Below, in pieces: positions 41,732 to 49,947 of a stretch of DNA of 64,000 nucleotides. Source of the DNA: CAZDDW01 sp964480695 (lineage in GTDB: Bacteria > Patescibacteriota > Patescibacteriia > UBA9934 > CAZDDW01); assembly GCA_964480695.1 (NCBI GenBank), contig CAYZPO010000001.1, positions 1 through 64,000 on the forward strand, in the 5' to 3' direction. Positions within the stretch are counted from its first letter, which is position 1. Every line of letters starts with the position of its first letter. Under the pieces are notes generated by a model. It did no database searches. It worked only from the letters and a program-made list of their open reading frames with translations, and had not been told where the DNA came from. The position numbers were made by a program, and so were the translations under genes.

Positions 41732-41806
41732 TGGTGACCCCAGGGGGAATCGAACCCCCGTTACTAGGATGAAAACCTAGCGTCCTAACCACTAGACGAT
41801 GGGGCC
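41732..41806 (-). tRNA. tRNA-Glu (anticodon TTC)
   Basis: 75 nt including an encoded CCA. The acceptor stem GGCCCCA pairs with TGGGGTC, the D-arm is GTC-TAGTGGTTAG-GAC, the anticodon loop is TTTTCAT with TTC, and the T-arm has GGTTCGATTCC. It is intact, as the integrated element restores its 3' end. It reads GAA and GAG by wobble. Confidence 0.95.
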
Positions 41807-41909
41807 GTGATATTTGGCCGGCTCAATCCCGTTCGACGGGATGGGGCCGTGGTTAGCTCTTTTGTGGCGGAATAATATCAAGGTTAAGGGGAAATGTCAA
41901 GGTCAAACC

Positions 41910-41938
41910 TTGACAAAAAGCCAGATATATAGTATCCT
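41910..41938 (+). promoter_or_regulatory. Promoter of the cold-shock gene
   Basis: TTGACA (41910-41915), 17-bp spacer, TATCCT (41933-41938). The start of transcription would be near 41945, which leaves a leader of about 110 nt before the ATG. Long leaders of this kind regulate cold-shock mRNAs in other bacteria. Confidence 0.7.
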
Positions 41939-42054
41939 CACCGTGCAAAAGGAGTCTAAGTTAAGTAGAGATAAAGCCTGGCTAGTCTAGGCAAAAGTCG
42001 AGTTTCTCTGCAATTAGGTCAAGTTTTGCAGATTAATTCAATTTTATCTCTATT

Positions 42055-42252
42055 ATGAAAGGTAAAATTTCTCGTTTAATGGATCGTGGCTACGGCTTTA
42101 TTGCTCCAGAAGATGGTGAGAAGGATATTTTCTTTCACTCTTCAGAGCTCGTAGGCGTAGAATTCAACGACCTGGCTGAAGGTGACGAAGTTACTTTCGA
42201 GCTCGTTGAGTCTGATAAAGGTCCTAAAGCTACAAAAGTTTCTCGCGCCTAA
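42055..42252 (+). CDS. Cold-shock domain protein
   Basis: 65 residues; a single CSD. RNP1 is YGFIAPEDG (about 13-21) and RNP2 is DIFFHSSEL (24-32). It is the usual length of CspA-type RNA chaperones. It stands alone between tRNA-Glu and a bidirectional terminator and is likely the first chromosomal gene beyond the element. RNA duplex melting at low temperature is the expected role. Confidence 0.92.
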   Translation: MKGKISRLMDRGYGFIAPEDGEKDIFFHSSELVGVEFNDLAEGDEVTFELVESDKGPKATKVSRA

Positions 42253-42274
42253 GCCACGCTTACGCTACAGAATT

Positions 42275-42302
42275 AAAAGTCCCCGCTTTTGCGGGGACTT
42301 TT
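42275..42302. terminator. Bidirectional terminator
   Basis: AAAAGTCCCCGC and its complement with a 4-nt loop; A- and T-runs on both sides serve the cold-shock gene and the convergent ABC transporter gene. Confidence 0.9.
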
Positions 42303-42321
42303 GGTTATCAAGGTGTTTCAT

Positions 42322-44082
42322 TTAGTCCAGGTATCCACCAGCCTGGAGGCTCCAGAGTTTGCGGTAGATCTTTCCAGACTTGGTTAGTTGCTGGTGAGTA
42401 CCTCGTTCAACGATCCGACCTTTATCAAAAACAAGAATTTGGTCTGCGGCCATGATCGTGCTAAGTCGGTGGGCAATAACAACTGTTGTTCGGTCTTGCA
42501 TGACCTGTTTCAAAGCTTCCTGGAGCTGATGTTCAGTCTTGCTGTCCAGAGCACTTGTTGCTTCGTCGAGCACCAGGATCGGTGGGTCCTTGAGCAGAGT
42601 GCGTGAGATCACGATGCGTTGCTTCTCGCCGCCAGACAATTTAACTCCGCGTTCGCCAACAATGCTGTCGTATCCTTTTGGTAACTTTTTGATGAAGTCA
42701 TGCGCCTGCGCGCGTTTACACGCTTCGATCACCTGCTTCTTGTTAGCCCCAGGCCGACCAAAACGAATATTATTGAGAATAGTGTCATGGAAGAGTAGGT
42801 TTTCTTGCAGGACAAACCCAATATTCGAGCGGACTGATTTAATGGCTAGGTCCTTGAGATCATGCCCATCAATCATTATCTTTCCACGTCCAGGGTCGTA
42901 CAGACGATTGATCAGAGCAGCTAGAGTTGATTTGCCAGATCCAGACTCACCAACCAGGGCTGTAGTTGATCCGACAGGGACTTTAAATGAAACGCTTCGC
43001 AGAGCACCTTCTTTTTGGTAAGAGAAGCTGACGTTCTTGAACTCAATCTCTCCGTGAATGCGTCGAAGAGTGACCGGTTCCTCGGCTTCCTGAATTTCAG
43101 GCTCCAAGTTCCACCACGGCAAAATACGAGACAATCCAGTGTGGGCCTCGACCATTCTTGAAAGCTCATGTCCAAGGACTGTTTGCAGAGGAATGTAAAT
43201 GAAAGTTGAGAATCCAAGGAAAGTGATTAATTCACCAATAGTAAGGCTTCCGTTAACTACATAGATCACTCCAAAAAGGAAAATGAGCACTCGGGCAATG
43301 GTGGTAAAAGTTTCTTGTCCAGCAGACATTGTGGCCCACCATTTGTTTATAACTAGCTGATCATCAAGAGCACTGCGCATTAGTTGTTTGATTGTTCTTT
43401 GAGTTTTAGCTTCGGCTGTATTGGTTTTAATTGAAACAATATTTGAAACAAAATCACCAGTTTTGGAGTTGATCTTTTCCCATTTTTTGTTAATTTTGTT
43501 TTGGCGTTTTCTAAGCCTTCTTGAAGTGTAAAGTGCTGCAACCACAGCGACCGGAATAGGGATCAGGGAGACCAATGTTAATTGCCAGTGAATAAAAAAT
43601 CCTACTCCCAGGACAAAGATGAAGGATAGGACTGAAGGAAAAACACTTTGAGTAACTGCAAACTGGAAATTCCAAAGAGCGTCCCAAGCCTTATCAAAAC
43701 GACGCAGGATTTCACCAGGCTTGGCCTCATGATGCCAGCGGACACCTAAACGAAGTACTCTTTGATAAAGTTTTTCAGCAAAAGTGTTAATAACAATATT
43801 GGCCGCCAGCCAGCCAGTGTATGATTTTAGTGCGTTGGCCACGAAGCCAATCACAAAGAAAATCGACCAAAGCAGGAGAAGGAAAGAGGTGGAAGCAATG
43901 GCTTCACTTGAAGTCATGGTAGCATTAACAGCTTCAGTGATTTTGTCAATTAAGCGTCCGTAGATTACTGGCTGAACAATGTTGGCTGCAGCCATGAGTA
44001 ATGCAAGAAACAAAGAAAGGATGTGCCAACGCCACACACCTTTGAAACTCGGAGCAATCATTTTCCAAACAGGACTTTTCAT
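42322..44082 (-). CDS. ABC transporter, fused permease and ATPase
   Basis: 586 residues, a half-transporter of the MsbA/exporter type. Six membrane segments lie in the first 320 residues and the nucleotide-binding domain in the last 240: Walker A GESGSGKST, Q-loop VLQENLLF, signature LSGGEKQR, Walker B ILVLDEATSALD and H-loop IAHRLST. It acts as a homodimer and exports a lipid, peptide or drug. An extended -10 TGCTATAAT ends 7 bp before the ATG, so the mRNA is probably leaderless or nearly so. Confidence 0.92.
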   Translation of the reverse strand: MKSPVWKMIAPSFKGVWRWHILSLFLALLMAAANIVQPVIYGRLIDKITEAVNATMTSSEAIASTSFLLLLWSIFFVIGFVANALKSYTGWLAANIVINTFAEKLYQRVLRLGVRWHHEAKPGEILRRFDKAWDALWNFQFAVTQSVFPSVLSFIFVLGVGFFIHWQLTLVSLIPIPVAVVAALYTSRRLRKRQNKINKKWEKINSKTGDFVSNIVSIKTNTAEAKTQRTIKQLMRSALDDQLVINKWWATMSAGQETFTTIARVLIFLFGVIYVVNGSLTIGELITFLGFSTFIYIPLQTVLGHELSRMVEAHTGLSRILPWWNLEPEIQEAEEPVTLRRIHGEIEFKNVSFSYQKEGALRSVSFKVPVGSTTALVGESGSGKSTLAALINRLYDPGRGKIMIDGHDLKDLAIKSVRSNIGFVLQENLLFHDTILNNIRFGRPGANKKQVIEACKRAQAHDFIKKLPKGYDSIVGERGVKLSGGEKQRIVISRTLLKDPPILVLDEATSALDSKTEHQLQEALKQVMQDRTTVVIAHRLSTIMAADQILVFDKGRIVERGTHQQLTKSGKIYRKLWSLQAGGYLD

Positions 44083-44088
44083 GGAGAT

Positions 44089-44097
44089 ATTATAGCA
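44089..44097 (-). promoter_or_regulatory. Extended -10 promoter of ABC transporter gene
   Basis: TGCTATAAT is read on the minus strand, with no good -35 element. Its distance to the ATG at 44082 predicts a leader of only a few nucleotides. Confidence 0.6.
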
Positions 44098-44160
44098 TAA
44101 ACGAAAAGGACGACCCGCTGGGTGGGGTCGTGCCTCGTGTACGAAGGTGAAGAAGGGTCG

Positions 44161-44712
44161 TTATGGTAGGGTGCTTGTGATCTTAAACGGCTGGTCTGGA
44201 CGTGTTCGATCGATGTAGTCAACGACGTCGGAGAAGGTGCTCCTGACCTGCCAAAGACCCTGCTCCCAGTCGTAGTATATCTGGGCCATGTCGGTGTTGA
44301 TATTGTCTTTCGGGAATTTGATCGTGACCGTCATCTTGGTTTTGGGGTAAGTCATGATCCAGGTGATGGTGGTCTTGCGTTGCAGAACCATCAGGTACTT
44401 GCTGTACTTCCAGTAGCACCAGTAACGTCTTGGGGATTGGACCTTGATGACTATTCCGTCGTGTACCTCCCAGACATTGTTCTGGCCGTTGGTCACGAAG
44501 TAGAGCATCGGGCCCAGGCCATGGAACAGGAAGCCGAGAAATACTGCAGCGATGATGCAGATTTCTACCACAGCGATGTGGCCTCGGGTAATCCATGGGA
44601 TATCGATCAGGAGGAAGAGTACCAAGGACACCAGGACCATGGCCAGAAGGCTGAGGTAGGCGAAGAACCAGAACCAAGGACGGATCTTGTTGTTAGCGTG
44701 GGCGAGAATCAT
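44161..44712 (-). CDS. Membrane-anchored hypothetical protein (183 aa)
   Basis: Two membrane segments (about 13-37 and 45-75) are followed by a soluble domain (80-175) of alternating beta strands (GIVIKVQSPRRYWCYW, KMTVTIKFP) that could be PH-like. The domain is not recognised. It lies upstream of tsaD on the opposite strand. A hairpin with GGACGACCC/GGGTCGTCC-like arms lies downstream around 44106-44131. Confidence 0.7.
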   Translation of the reverse strand: MILAHANNKIRPWFWFFAYLSLLAMVLVSLVLFLLIDIPWITRGHIAVVEICIIAAVFLGFLFHGLGPMLYFVTNGQNNVWEVHDGIVIKVQSPRRYWCYWKYSKYLMVLQRKTTITWIMTYPKTKMTVTIKFPKDNINTDMAQIYYDWEQGLWQVRSTFSDVVDYIDRTRPDQPFKITSTLP

Positions 44713-44816
44713 GAGTACCTCCCCTTGGGAATGAGCGTGGTTGACTAGCTTACACGAGCTTTAACCTAGAGTCAAGGGTAGATTTTTTAGGCTGACTTAG
44801 GTATGATGTCGCTGTT

Positions 44817-45863
44817 ATGAAAATTTTGGGAATTGAAACAAGTTGTGATGAGACTGCTGTGGCCTTGGTTGAGGGTGAAGGAGATCGAGTTAAGGTTGAG
44901 AAGTCATTAGTCGCATCACAAATTAAAGATCATGCTGAGTACGGTGGGGTAGTGCCAGAGATCGCGGCGCGGAAGCATGTTGATGTTTTATTTGGGTTGC
45001 TTGAGGCCTCTGAGATTTCGAAGAATGGAGACGGGATCGATGCGATCGCCGTGACTCGAGGTCCGGGTTTGGCTCCGGCGCTTCGTGTCGGAGTTGCTGC
45101 GGCTAAGACTCTAGCGACGCTATGGAAGAAACCACTGGTGGGAGCGAATCATCTTGAGGGGCATATTTATTCGACCCTGCTGGGACCGACCCCGCCAGCG
45201 GCGGGGTCAAAGGTGACAGACTTACGTCTGTCATTCCCCGCGGTGTGCCTTCTTGTATCCGGGGGTCACACTGAGATTGTATTGATGAAGGATCACGGAG
45301 TTTACGAGCATATTGGAGAGACGCGAGATGATGCTGCTGGTGAGGCTTTTGATAAAGTGGCTAAGCTACTTGGTTTGGAATATCCAGGTGGACCGATTGT
45401 TTCGAAGATGGCGGAAGATGGTGATCCAGCAGCAATCGATTTTCCTCGACCCATGATGGACAGTGGAGATTTTGATTTCAGCTTCTCAGGTCTAAAGACA
45501 GCAGTCTTATACCATCTTCAGGCGTCGCAAAAAAAGTCCGATCGGACCAAAAGTGCGACAACAAATGTGTGTGCGAGTTTTCAGGAGGCAGTGGTAGATG
45601 TGTTGGTGGGCAAAACAATGAAGGCTGTGGAAGAGCATCAACCAAAGTCGGTTATTCTCGGAGGTGGAGTGTCAGCTAACCAGCGTTTGCGATCTCGTTT
45701 GCAAGAAGAGGTGAAACAGGCCGGGCTTGAGTTCCTAGTAGCGCCGATTAAGTATACTGGTGACAACGCAGCCATGATTGCCGCGGCTGGATATTTTCGA
45801 GCACGCAACAAAGACTTCAGCGATCCGATGACCTTAGTCGCGGAGCCTAATTTAAAATTATGA
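44817..45863 (+). CDS. tsaD: tRNA threonylcarbamoyladenosine transferase TsaD
   Basis: 348 residues. It starts MKILGIETSCDETAVAL and carries the metal-binding HLEGHIYS and the LLVSGGHTE and GGVSANQRLR motifs of the Kae1/TsaD family. It transfers threonylcarbamoyl to A37 of ANN-reading tRNAs with TsaB and TsaE. tsaE overlaps by 4 bp. Between HIYSTLL and the FPAVCLLVSGGH strand it has about 12 extra residues (GPTPPAAGSKVTDLRL) encoded by two palindromic repeats, at 45188-45208 and 45214-45238. These look like small mobile palindromes inserted in frame. Confidence 0.95.
   Translation: MKILGIETSCDETAVALVEGEGDRVKVEKSLVASQIKDHAEYGGVVPEIAARKHVDVLFGLLEASEISKNGDGIDAIAVTRGPGLAPALRVGVAAAKTLATLWKKPLVGANHLEGHIYSTLLGPTPPAAGSKVTDLRLSFPAVCLLVSGGHTEIVLMKDHGVYEHIGETRDDAAGEAFDKVAKLLGLEYPGGPIVSKMAEDGDPAAIDFPRPMMDSGDFDFSFSGLKTAVLYHLQASQKKSDRTKSATTNVCASFQEAVVDVLVGKTMKAVEEHQPKSVILGGGVSANQRLRSRLQEEVKQAGLEFLVAPIKYTGDNAAMIAAAGYFRARNKDFSDPMTLVAEPNLKL
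45188..45238. repeat. Two palindromic repeats inside tsaD
   Basis: 45188-45208 is a 9-bp stem GACCCCGCC with a 3-nt loop and is nearly identical, in reverse, to 62108-62128. 45214-45238 is TGACAGAC-TTAC-GTCTGTCA followed by TTCCC. On the minus strand the latter reads GGGAA-TGACAGAC-GTAA, the same layout as copies at 59985, 61776 and 62102. Both are in frame. Confidence 0.75.
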
Positions 45864-46294
45864 GCCATCAAACCAACAGCGCAGAAGCAACGCAACGACT
45901 TGGTCTAGAATTTGGCCAAGAACTTCAGGGTGGGGAAGTAATTCTTTTGGTCGGTGAGATCGGATCAGGTAAGACAACGTTTACTCAAGGAATTGGACAG
46001 GCCCTAGGAGTTCCAGACCATATTAAAAGCCCGACCTTTGTTTTGGTTCACGAACACGAAGTTCACAAACACAAAACCGTCAAGCACTTAATTCATCTTG
46101 ACGGTTATCGACTAGGAAAAACTCCGCTTTCCGAACTTGGGGTTGATCAACACTGTGGACGAGCAGACACAATTATCGTGATTGAGTGGCCAGAGCAGGT
46201 TGAATTTGATCTAGAGAATTGTCAGGCCACGCACCGGATCGAGTTCGAACATCTAGAAGGTGATCAGCGTCAAATTACTCTGCAGCCACTTTAA
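45860..46294 (+). CDS. tsaE: tRNA t6A biosynthesis ATPase TsaE
   Basis: 144 residues. P-loop GEIGSGKTTF near residues 33-42, then an SPTFVLVHEH segment and a HLDGYRLG with the acidic Walker B equivalent, and a late VIEWPEQ, all typical of TsaE. It drives turnover of the TsaBD complex in t6A synthesis. It starts within the tsaD stop (ATGA). Its 3' end overlaps the convergent pilB-like gene by 20 bp. No tsaB is seen in the window. Confidence 0.93.
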   Translation: MSHQTNSAEATQRLGLEFGQELQGGEVILLVGEIGSGKTTFTQGIGQALGVPDHIKSPTFVLVHEHEVHKHKTVKHLIHLDGYRLGKTPLSELGVDQHCGRADTIIVIEWPEQVEFDLENCQATHRIEFEHLEGDQRQITLQPL

Positions 46295-48008
46295 AGACTT
46301 CGTTAACTGAGGTGACTCCTTCTACCGCTTTTAATAGACCATCCTGAACCATGGTGACCATGCCCTGTTTTCCAGCAATCTCGCGCATCTGGAACTCAGA
46401 AACCGAACCTTCTCGCGTAGCGGTTTCCACATCCTCATTCATGATCAAAACTTCAAAGATTCCGATCCGGCCCTTAAAGCCGGTATTGTTACAGATATCG
46501 CACCCAGCACCTTTTTGAAAAGTCACTGTATTTAGGTCTGGAACGGTCTCACCTGACTTTTCTGGAATCGCTGAAAGAATTTTTTGTACTCGTTCCAAAG
46601 CTTCTGGGCTAAGTTCATCAGCAGTCTTACATTTCTCACACACCTTGCGCACCAGACGTTGAGCAATCACCGCGTTTAACGCTGGAGCCAGCAGGAACGG
46701 CTTGACTCCCATGGAAATGAAACGTGGGATAGCGCCAGCAGCGTCATTGGTGTGGATCGTGGACAGGACCAAGTGTCCAGTTAGAGCAGCGTTAATCGAA
46801 GTCTCCGCGGTCTCAAGGTCACGGATCTCACCAACCATGATAATGTCTGGATCCTGGCGCAAGATAGAACGCAGCCCGTCTACAAAAGAGTAGTGCTTAC
46901 TTGGATCGATCTGCGACTGATTGATTCCGGCCAGTTTGTACTCAACCGGATCTTCCAGAGTCAGGATTTTCACTCCTGGCTTGTTTAGTTTTTGCAAAGC
47001 AGCGTAGAGGGTGGTGGTTTTACCAGATCCAGTTGGTCCAGTACTGATGACCATGCCATGCGGTTTCATAACTTCGGCATTTAATCTCTTGTAAACTGGT
47101 TCACGCAAACCAAGGGCAGAAAAATCAACATTAATCGCTGAGGGTTTAAGTAAGCGCATAACAATCGACTCGCCCCAGGTGGTAGGAATGGTTGAAACAC
47201 GGACTTCGGTTTTTCCTTCATCAATATAAATCGTCATGCGTCCATCTTGCGGTCGATCAATAATATTAATCTTCAGCCCAGAAATTAGCTTGATCCGTCC
47301 GACCATCTGTTTCCACAGCTCTTTGTCCAGTTCAGCAATTTCCTGCAACTCACCGTCAACTCGGAAACGAACAATAATACCACGCTCTTCAGCCTCAATG
47401 TGAATGTCAGAAGAATCTAGTTCCAAAGCTGCTGCGGTCAGGACAGACATCACATCTGTGACGTTTGTGTCAGCCATCATTTTTTGTACGTCAGCAAAAG
47501 AATTGATTTGTTTTCGATATTTCTTAAGTTCCTCGGCCGTGATTTCAACACCTTTAACAATCTTTTTTATTTTTGGTAAAGCATCGTAAAGCTTATCAGC
47601 AATGCGGTAACTTTCTTCAGAGATCTGATAAATAATAACATTGGCTGAATGGCGTTCACCCAGCTGGTAAGCTACCTCTTTGATTTCTTCCTCGGCTGGG
47701 TCAATGGCTCCAAGTCGAACTTCGCTGCCAACATGAAGGAAAACTACAGCTTTAAGTTCACGGGATTGTTCTCGGGGAAGCAGAACTAAGGCCTCTGGAG
47801 CAACAGCAAAGCCTTTAAGATCAACGTAAGGGATGCCTGTTTTAGATGCGTGGCGTTGTGTATCGCGCTCCTTTTCTTTAAGCCCAATTTCTTGCATTTT
47901 TTCCTGAAGCTGGTCTTCAGCCCCTGGTTCTTGAGGGGTTTTGGCTCCGGTGTTTTTAATCAGATTTTCAATTGATTGAAGTTCTTGCATATGCGGGCAT
48001 TCTATCAT
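46275..48008 (-). CDS. pilB: PilB/GspE-type secretion ATPase
   Basis: 577 residues (ATG at 48008, alternative ATG at 47990). It has an N-terminal T2SSE-N domain (about 40-140), then the ATPase: Walker A GPTGSGKTTT, Asp box EDPVE, Walker B ILRQDPDIIMVGEIRD, His box TIHTNDA, and a four-cysteine zinc site (CEKCKTAD and CDICNNTG). It powers extension of type IV pili, a feature common in Patescibacteria. No pilC or pilin is next to it here. A terminator separates it from the secreted-protein operon upstream. Confidence 0.93.
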   Translation of the reverse strand: MIECPHMQELQSIENLIKNTGAKTPQEPGAEDQLQEKMQEIGLKEKERDTQRHASKTGIPYVDLKGFAVAPEALVLLPREQSRELKAVVFLHVGSEVRLGAIDPAEEEIKEVAYQLGERHSANVIIYQISEESYRIADKLYDALPKIKKIVKGVEITAEELKKYRKQINSFADVQKMMADTNVTDVMSVLTAAALELDSSDIHIEAEERGIIVRFRVDGELQEIAELDKELWKQMVGRIKLISGLKINIIDRPQDGRMTIYIDEGKTEVRVSTIPTTWGESIVMRLLKPSAINVDFSALGLREPVYKRLNAEVMKPHGMVISTGPTGSGKTTTLYAALQKLNKPGVKILTLEDPVEYKLAGINQSQIDPSKHYSFVDGLRSILRQDPDIIMVGEIRDLETAETSINAALTGHLVLSTIHTNDAAGAIPRFISMGVKPFLLAPALNAVIAQRLVRKVCEKCKTADELSPEALERVQKILSAIPEKSGETVPDLNTVTFQKGAGCDICNNTGFKGRIGIFEVLIMNEDVETATREGSVSEFQMREIAGKQGMVTMVQDGLLKAVEGVTSVNEVFKVAAE

Positions 48009-48051
48009 AAAACCCTGACGGTGTGCGAGTGGTGCACGGTGTCAGGGTTTT
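48009..48051 (-). terminator. Terminator of the secreted-protein operon
   Basis: AAAACCCTGAC pairs with GTCAGGGTTTT around a GC-rich loop, 49 bp downstream of the first secreted-protein gene (48100-48495) and just before pilB on the same strand. Confidence 0.75.
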
Positions 48052-48099
48052 AAGTGGAGAGGGTTGAGGAGGTGGGGCGCGAGCTAGTCGCGTGGTTCC

Positions 48100-48495
48100 T
48101 CAGGAGGTAGGTGGAGCTAGTTCTCGGAGCCGGGCCTCGTAGGCTCGGATGAGGTTGGTCTCCTCCAGGGTGGGATCGACGAAGCATCGTCGGGCCTTGT
48201 CCAGCATGTGCTGGGCTTCCTGGACAGAAGTGAGGCACTTGGTCGGGCCGGTAGCCAACTCATCTCGACGCTTTTGCATGGCGTCGATGTACTGGAGCTG
48301 ACGCTGGCTGGCTCCTCCACGAAGAACGTCGTGGCTGATCATGAGCAGGATATCCAGCTCAGCGATCGCGCCACAGTCGTCTCCTGGCTGATGAGCACAG
48401 GGGTCGACCTCCTGGGCCGTGGCTACGGAGCTCACGAGCAGGATGATGAGGGTGGCCAGGGCGAAAACGACGGAAACAACGATAGAACGGTACAT
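48100..48495 (-). CDS. Small secreted protein, cysteine-containing
   Basis: 131 residues. A signal peptide (about 1-28, VVSVVFALATLIILLVSSVA then TAQ) is followed by a Cys-containing region (CAHQPGDDC), helices with LQYIDAMQKRRDEL, KCLTSVQEAQHMLDKARRC, and a short tail. Four cysteines suggest two disulfides. It is the last of three unrelated-looking secreted genes in one cluster, each preceded by the same type of structured leader. GC content and codon use are higher than in the core genes. Function unknown. Confidence 0.7.
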   Translation of the reverse strand: MYRSIVVSVVFALATLIILLVSSVATAQEVDPCAHQPGDDCGAIAELDILLMISHDVLRGGASQRQLQYIDAMQKRRDELATGPTKCLTSVQEAQHMLDKARRCFVDPTLEETNLIRAYEARLRELAPPTS

Positions 48496-48560
48496 GATAT
48501 ACCTCCAAAGCGGTCCTCCATGGACCTACAATTGAACGGCGCCGCGAACGTGCGGCAGGT

Positions 48561-48612
48561 GAAGAGAACGGATTTGATTACCTCGAGCGAGATAAGCAAG
48601 TCTGCTCTTTTC
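48561..48612 (-). ncRNA. Structured leader motif, copy 1
   Basis: An outer stem GAAGAGAACGGATTTG with a G-U-rich complement encloses a CTCGAGCGAG-type inner hairpin. It lies 66 bp upstream of the gene starting at 48495. It matches copies at 49362-49413 and 49948-49999 in layout, with base changes that keep the pairing. Confidence 0.5.
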
Positions 48613-48614
48613 AA

Positions 48615-48672
48615 AGAGTCGGTGTGGGTCCTGACAGCGTTCGTGAAGGCGAACGTGCCAGGACCCGCGACG
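48615..48672 (-). repeat. GC-rich hairpin repeat, copy 1
   Basis: AGAGTCGGTGTGGG, then an inverted repeat with GCGTTCG...CGAACG and flanking CCTG/CAGG arms. About 58 bp are shared with 49419-49476 with few mismatches. The hairpin sits after the end of the gene 48723-49289 on the minus strand and can act as a terminator. Confidence 0.65.
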
Positions 48673-48722
48673 TGAGTGGGGAGTGGGTGAGGAGGTGGGA
48701 GCGTCAGTCCTGACGCGGTTCC

Positions 48723-49289
48723 TCAGGGGGTGGGGTAGGTGGCCACAAGGTCGTCTTCGAGCACGGCCAGGAAGGCGACCCGAGCCAGATCGAGCCGTTG
48801 CTGATCGAGCCGCTCTTCCAGGCTCTGGATCAGATCCTGGTAGATACGTTGCTCGGGGTAGGTCTCTCTGGCTTTGGCTAGGCTCTGCTCAAGGATCCAG
48901 ATTCGGACTGCGATTCGATCGCGCCAGATTTCCTTGCTCCACCATCCGTTCGGGCAACGCTGGTACTGATGCAGAGCCAGAACCTCGGGGGCCGGGTTGC
49001 TCCAGTCGTTGATCTGTCGCTCGAGGTACTGGACGAACTCCTCGCCCGGGTCGCCGTAGTCGGCCACGTGCTCGCGGACCAAGTCGAGCTCGTCCCGGAG
49101 CTCCGAGACCGCCTCATCCCAGATCAGGTCCTGGTACGAACAGGGGCCGGGCTCGGTCTGGCGGAACTCGACAGTGGCCGTGTCGAGCGGGTCGACCATC
49201 TCCTGGGCGGAGGCCTGATCGATGATCAGGTAGGCGGCCACCAGCGAAAGGACGGCCAGGAGGGTCGCGTGGAGAGTGTGCTGGGACAT
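48723..49289 (-). CDS. Secreted protein (188 aa)
   Basis: From the ATG at 49289 with an ACGAGGAGT ribosome-binding site. A signal peptide (about 1-28, LLAVLSLVAAYLIIDQASA) is followed by an acidic, helix-rich mature domain with two cysteines (GPCSYQDL, QRCPNGW) and a coiled-coil-like C-terminus (LIQSLEERLDQQRLDLARVA). The family is not recognised. It has the same surroundings as the other two: a leader motif upstream and a GC-rich hairpin downstream. Confidence 0.7.
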   Translation of the reverse strand: MSQHTLHATLLAVLSLVAAYLIIDQASAQEMVDPLDTATVEFRQTEPGPCSYQDLIWDEAVSELRDELDLVREHVADYGDPGEEFVQYLERQINDWSNPAPEVLALHQYQRCPNGWWSKEIWRDRIAVRIWILEQSLAKARETYPEQRIYQDLIQSLEERLDQQRLDLARVAFLAVLEDDLVATYPTP

Positions 49290-49361
49290 TGTATTCAACT
49301 CCTCGTGTGATTGAATGTCCGATCGTTGTGTGGGCGAAAATTTTTCGATGGTGCCCACGGT

Positions 49362-49413
49362 GAAGGAAACAGGTTTAGCTATCTCTAACGAGTTAAACAA
49401 ATCCGTTTCTTTC
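49362..49413 (-). ncRNA. Structured leader motif, copy 2
   Basis: GAAGGAAACAGGTTTAG pairs with AAATCCGTTTCTTTC around an inner ATCTCTAACGAG hairpin, 73 bp before the ATG at 49289. Confidence 0.5.
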
Positions 49414-49418
49414 AACTA

Positions 49419-49476
49419 AGAGTCGGTGTGGGCCCTGGCAGTGTTCGTGAAGGCGAACGTGCCAGGACCCGCGACG
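49419..49476 (-). repeat. GC-rich hairpin repeat, copy 2
   Basis: Second copy of the 48615-48672 repeat, located after the end of the gene 49510-49809 on the minus strand. Confidence 0.65.
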
Positions 49477-49509
49477 GGTTGGGAAGAAGTGAGGAGGTGG
49501 GAACACGAC

Positions 49510-49809
49510 TCAGTCGCGCGATTCCTCGATGGGGGGAAGCGGGGGGTTCCAGAAGGTGTCGATCTCCTTCCGTGGCGCCCCATCCATGACGGAACGCATG
49601 TACCTGACACCGTCGGTCACCCCGCTGATCAGGCAGTCGGTTCCCGGACACTCGATGAAGCACGAGGTCTCGGATTTCAACCCGCTGTCGCAGATCAGAC
49701 CGGCGGACAAGACGGCATCGCTGATTGCCTCGATCTCGATCTCCTGGTCAGCGACCTGGGTCTCAAGCTCGGCGATCTCGGCCTTAGCAGCCTGGACACG
49801 TGCTGTCAT
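49510..49809 (-). CDS. Coiled-coil protein (99 aa), 3' part of an interrupted gene
   Basis: It starts MTARVQAAKAEIAELETQVA, a coiled coil, then a region with four cysteines (LICDSG, SCFIECPGTDC) and a Pro-rich tail. It is in the same frame as the 28-residue membrane/signal segment at 49813-49899, separated only by one TAG and one CTG codon. The two probably once formed one secreted protein of about 129 codons. The present state could be a nonsense mutation, TAG readthrough or restart at this ATG. Confidence 0.6.
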   Translation of the reverse strand: MTARVQAAKAEIAELETQVADQEIEIEAISDAVLSAGLICDSGLKSETSCFIECPGTDCLISGVTDGVRYMRSVMDGAPRKEIDTFWNPPLPPIEESRD

Positions 49810-49812
49810 CAG

Positions 49813-49899
49813 CTAGTAGGTCGGTGCGGCTCCGGTGAGAACAACAGCGATCACGATGGCGGAGAAACCAGCGTAGTACCAGAATCTTTTCATGTTCAT
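49813..49899 (-). CDS. Signal-peptide-like ORF ending in TAG (28 aa)
   Basis: It begins MNMKRFWYYAGFSAIVIAVV with one hydrophobic helix and ends at a TAG. It has a GGAGACATTTCC leader on the minus strand. Downstream coding sequence continues in the same frame at 49809. It would provide the signal peptide for the coiled-coil protein if the stop were read through. Confidence 0.55.
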   Translation of the reverse strand: MNMKRFWYYAGFSAIVIAVVLTGAAPTY

Positions 49900-49947
49900 G
49901 GAAATGTCTCCTATTGGACGTTGATGCGTGCCACAAAGGCGGAAAAA

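Larger units (their letters stand above)
159..41756. mobile_element. Integrated mobile element in tRNA-Glu (about 41.6 kb)
   Basis: The boundaries are a 25-bp direct repeat equal to the 3' end of tRNA-Glu, at 159-183 and 41732-41756. A tyrosine integrase ends 34 bp inside the tRNA-proximal copy. Matching integrase arm-type repeats lie 131 bp and 105 bp inside the two cores. Composition and gene content change sharply at 41.7 kb from plasmid-like genes (DUF932, replication-relaxation, coupling ATPase) to core chromosomal genes. No mating-pair formation genes were found, so it is more likely an integrative mobilizable element than a self-transmissible one. A 100-N scaffold gap lies at 2060-2159, so the true length is not known exactly. 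Confidence 0.88.

Noticed and set aside
49813..49815. TAG codon as evidence of a changed genetic code
   Set aside because: Core genes (gyrA, rnc, ftsH) use all three stops normally in the usual positions, and a single in-frame TAG is better explained by mutation or error.
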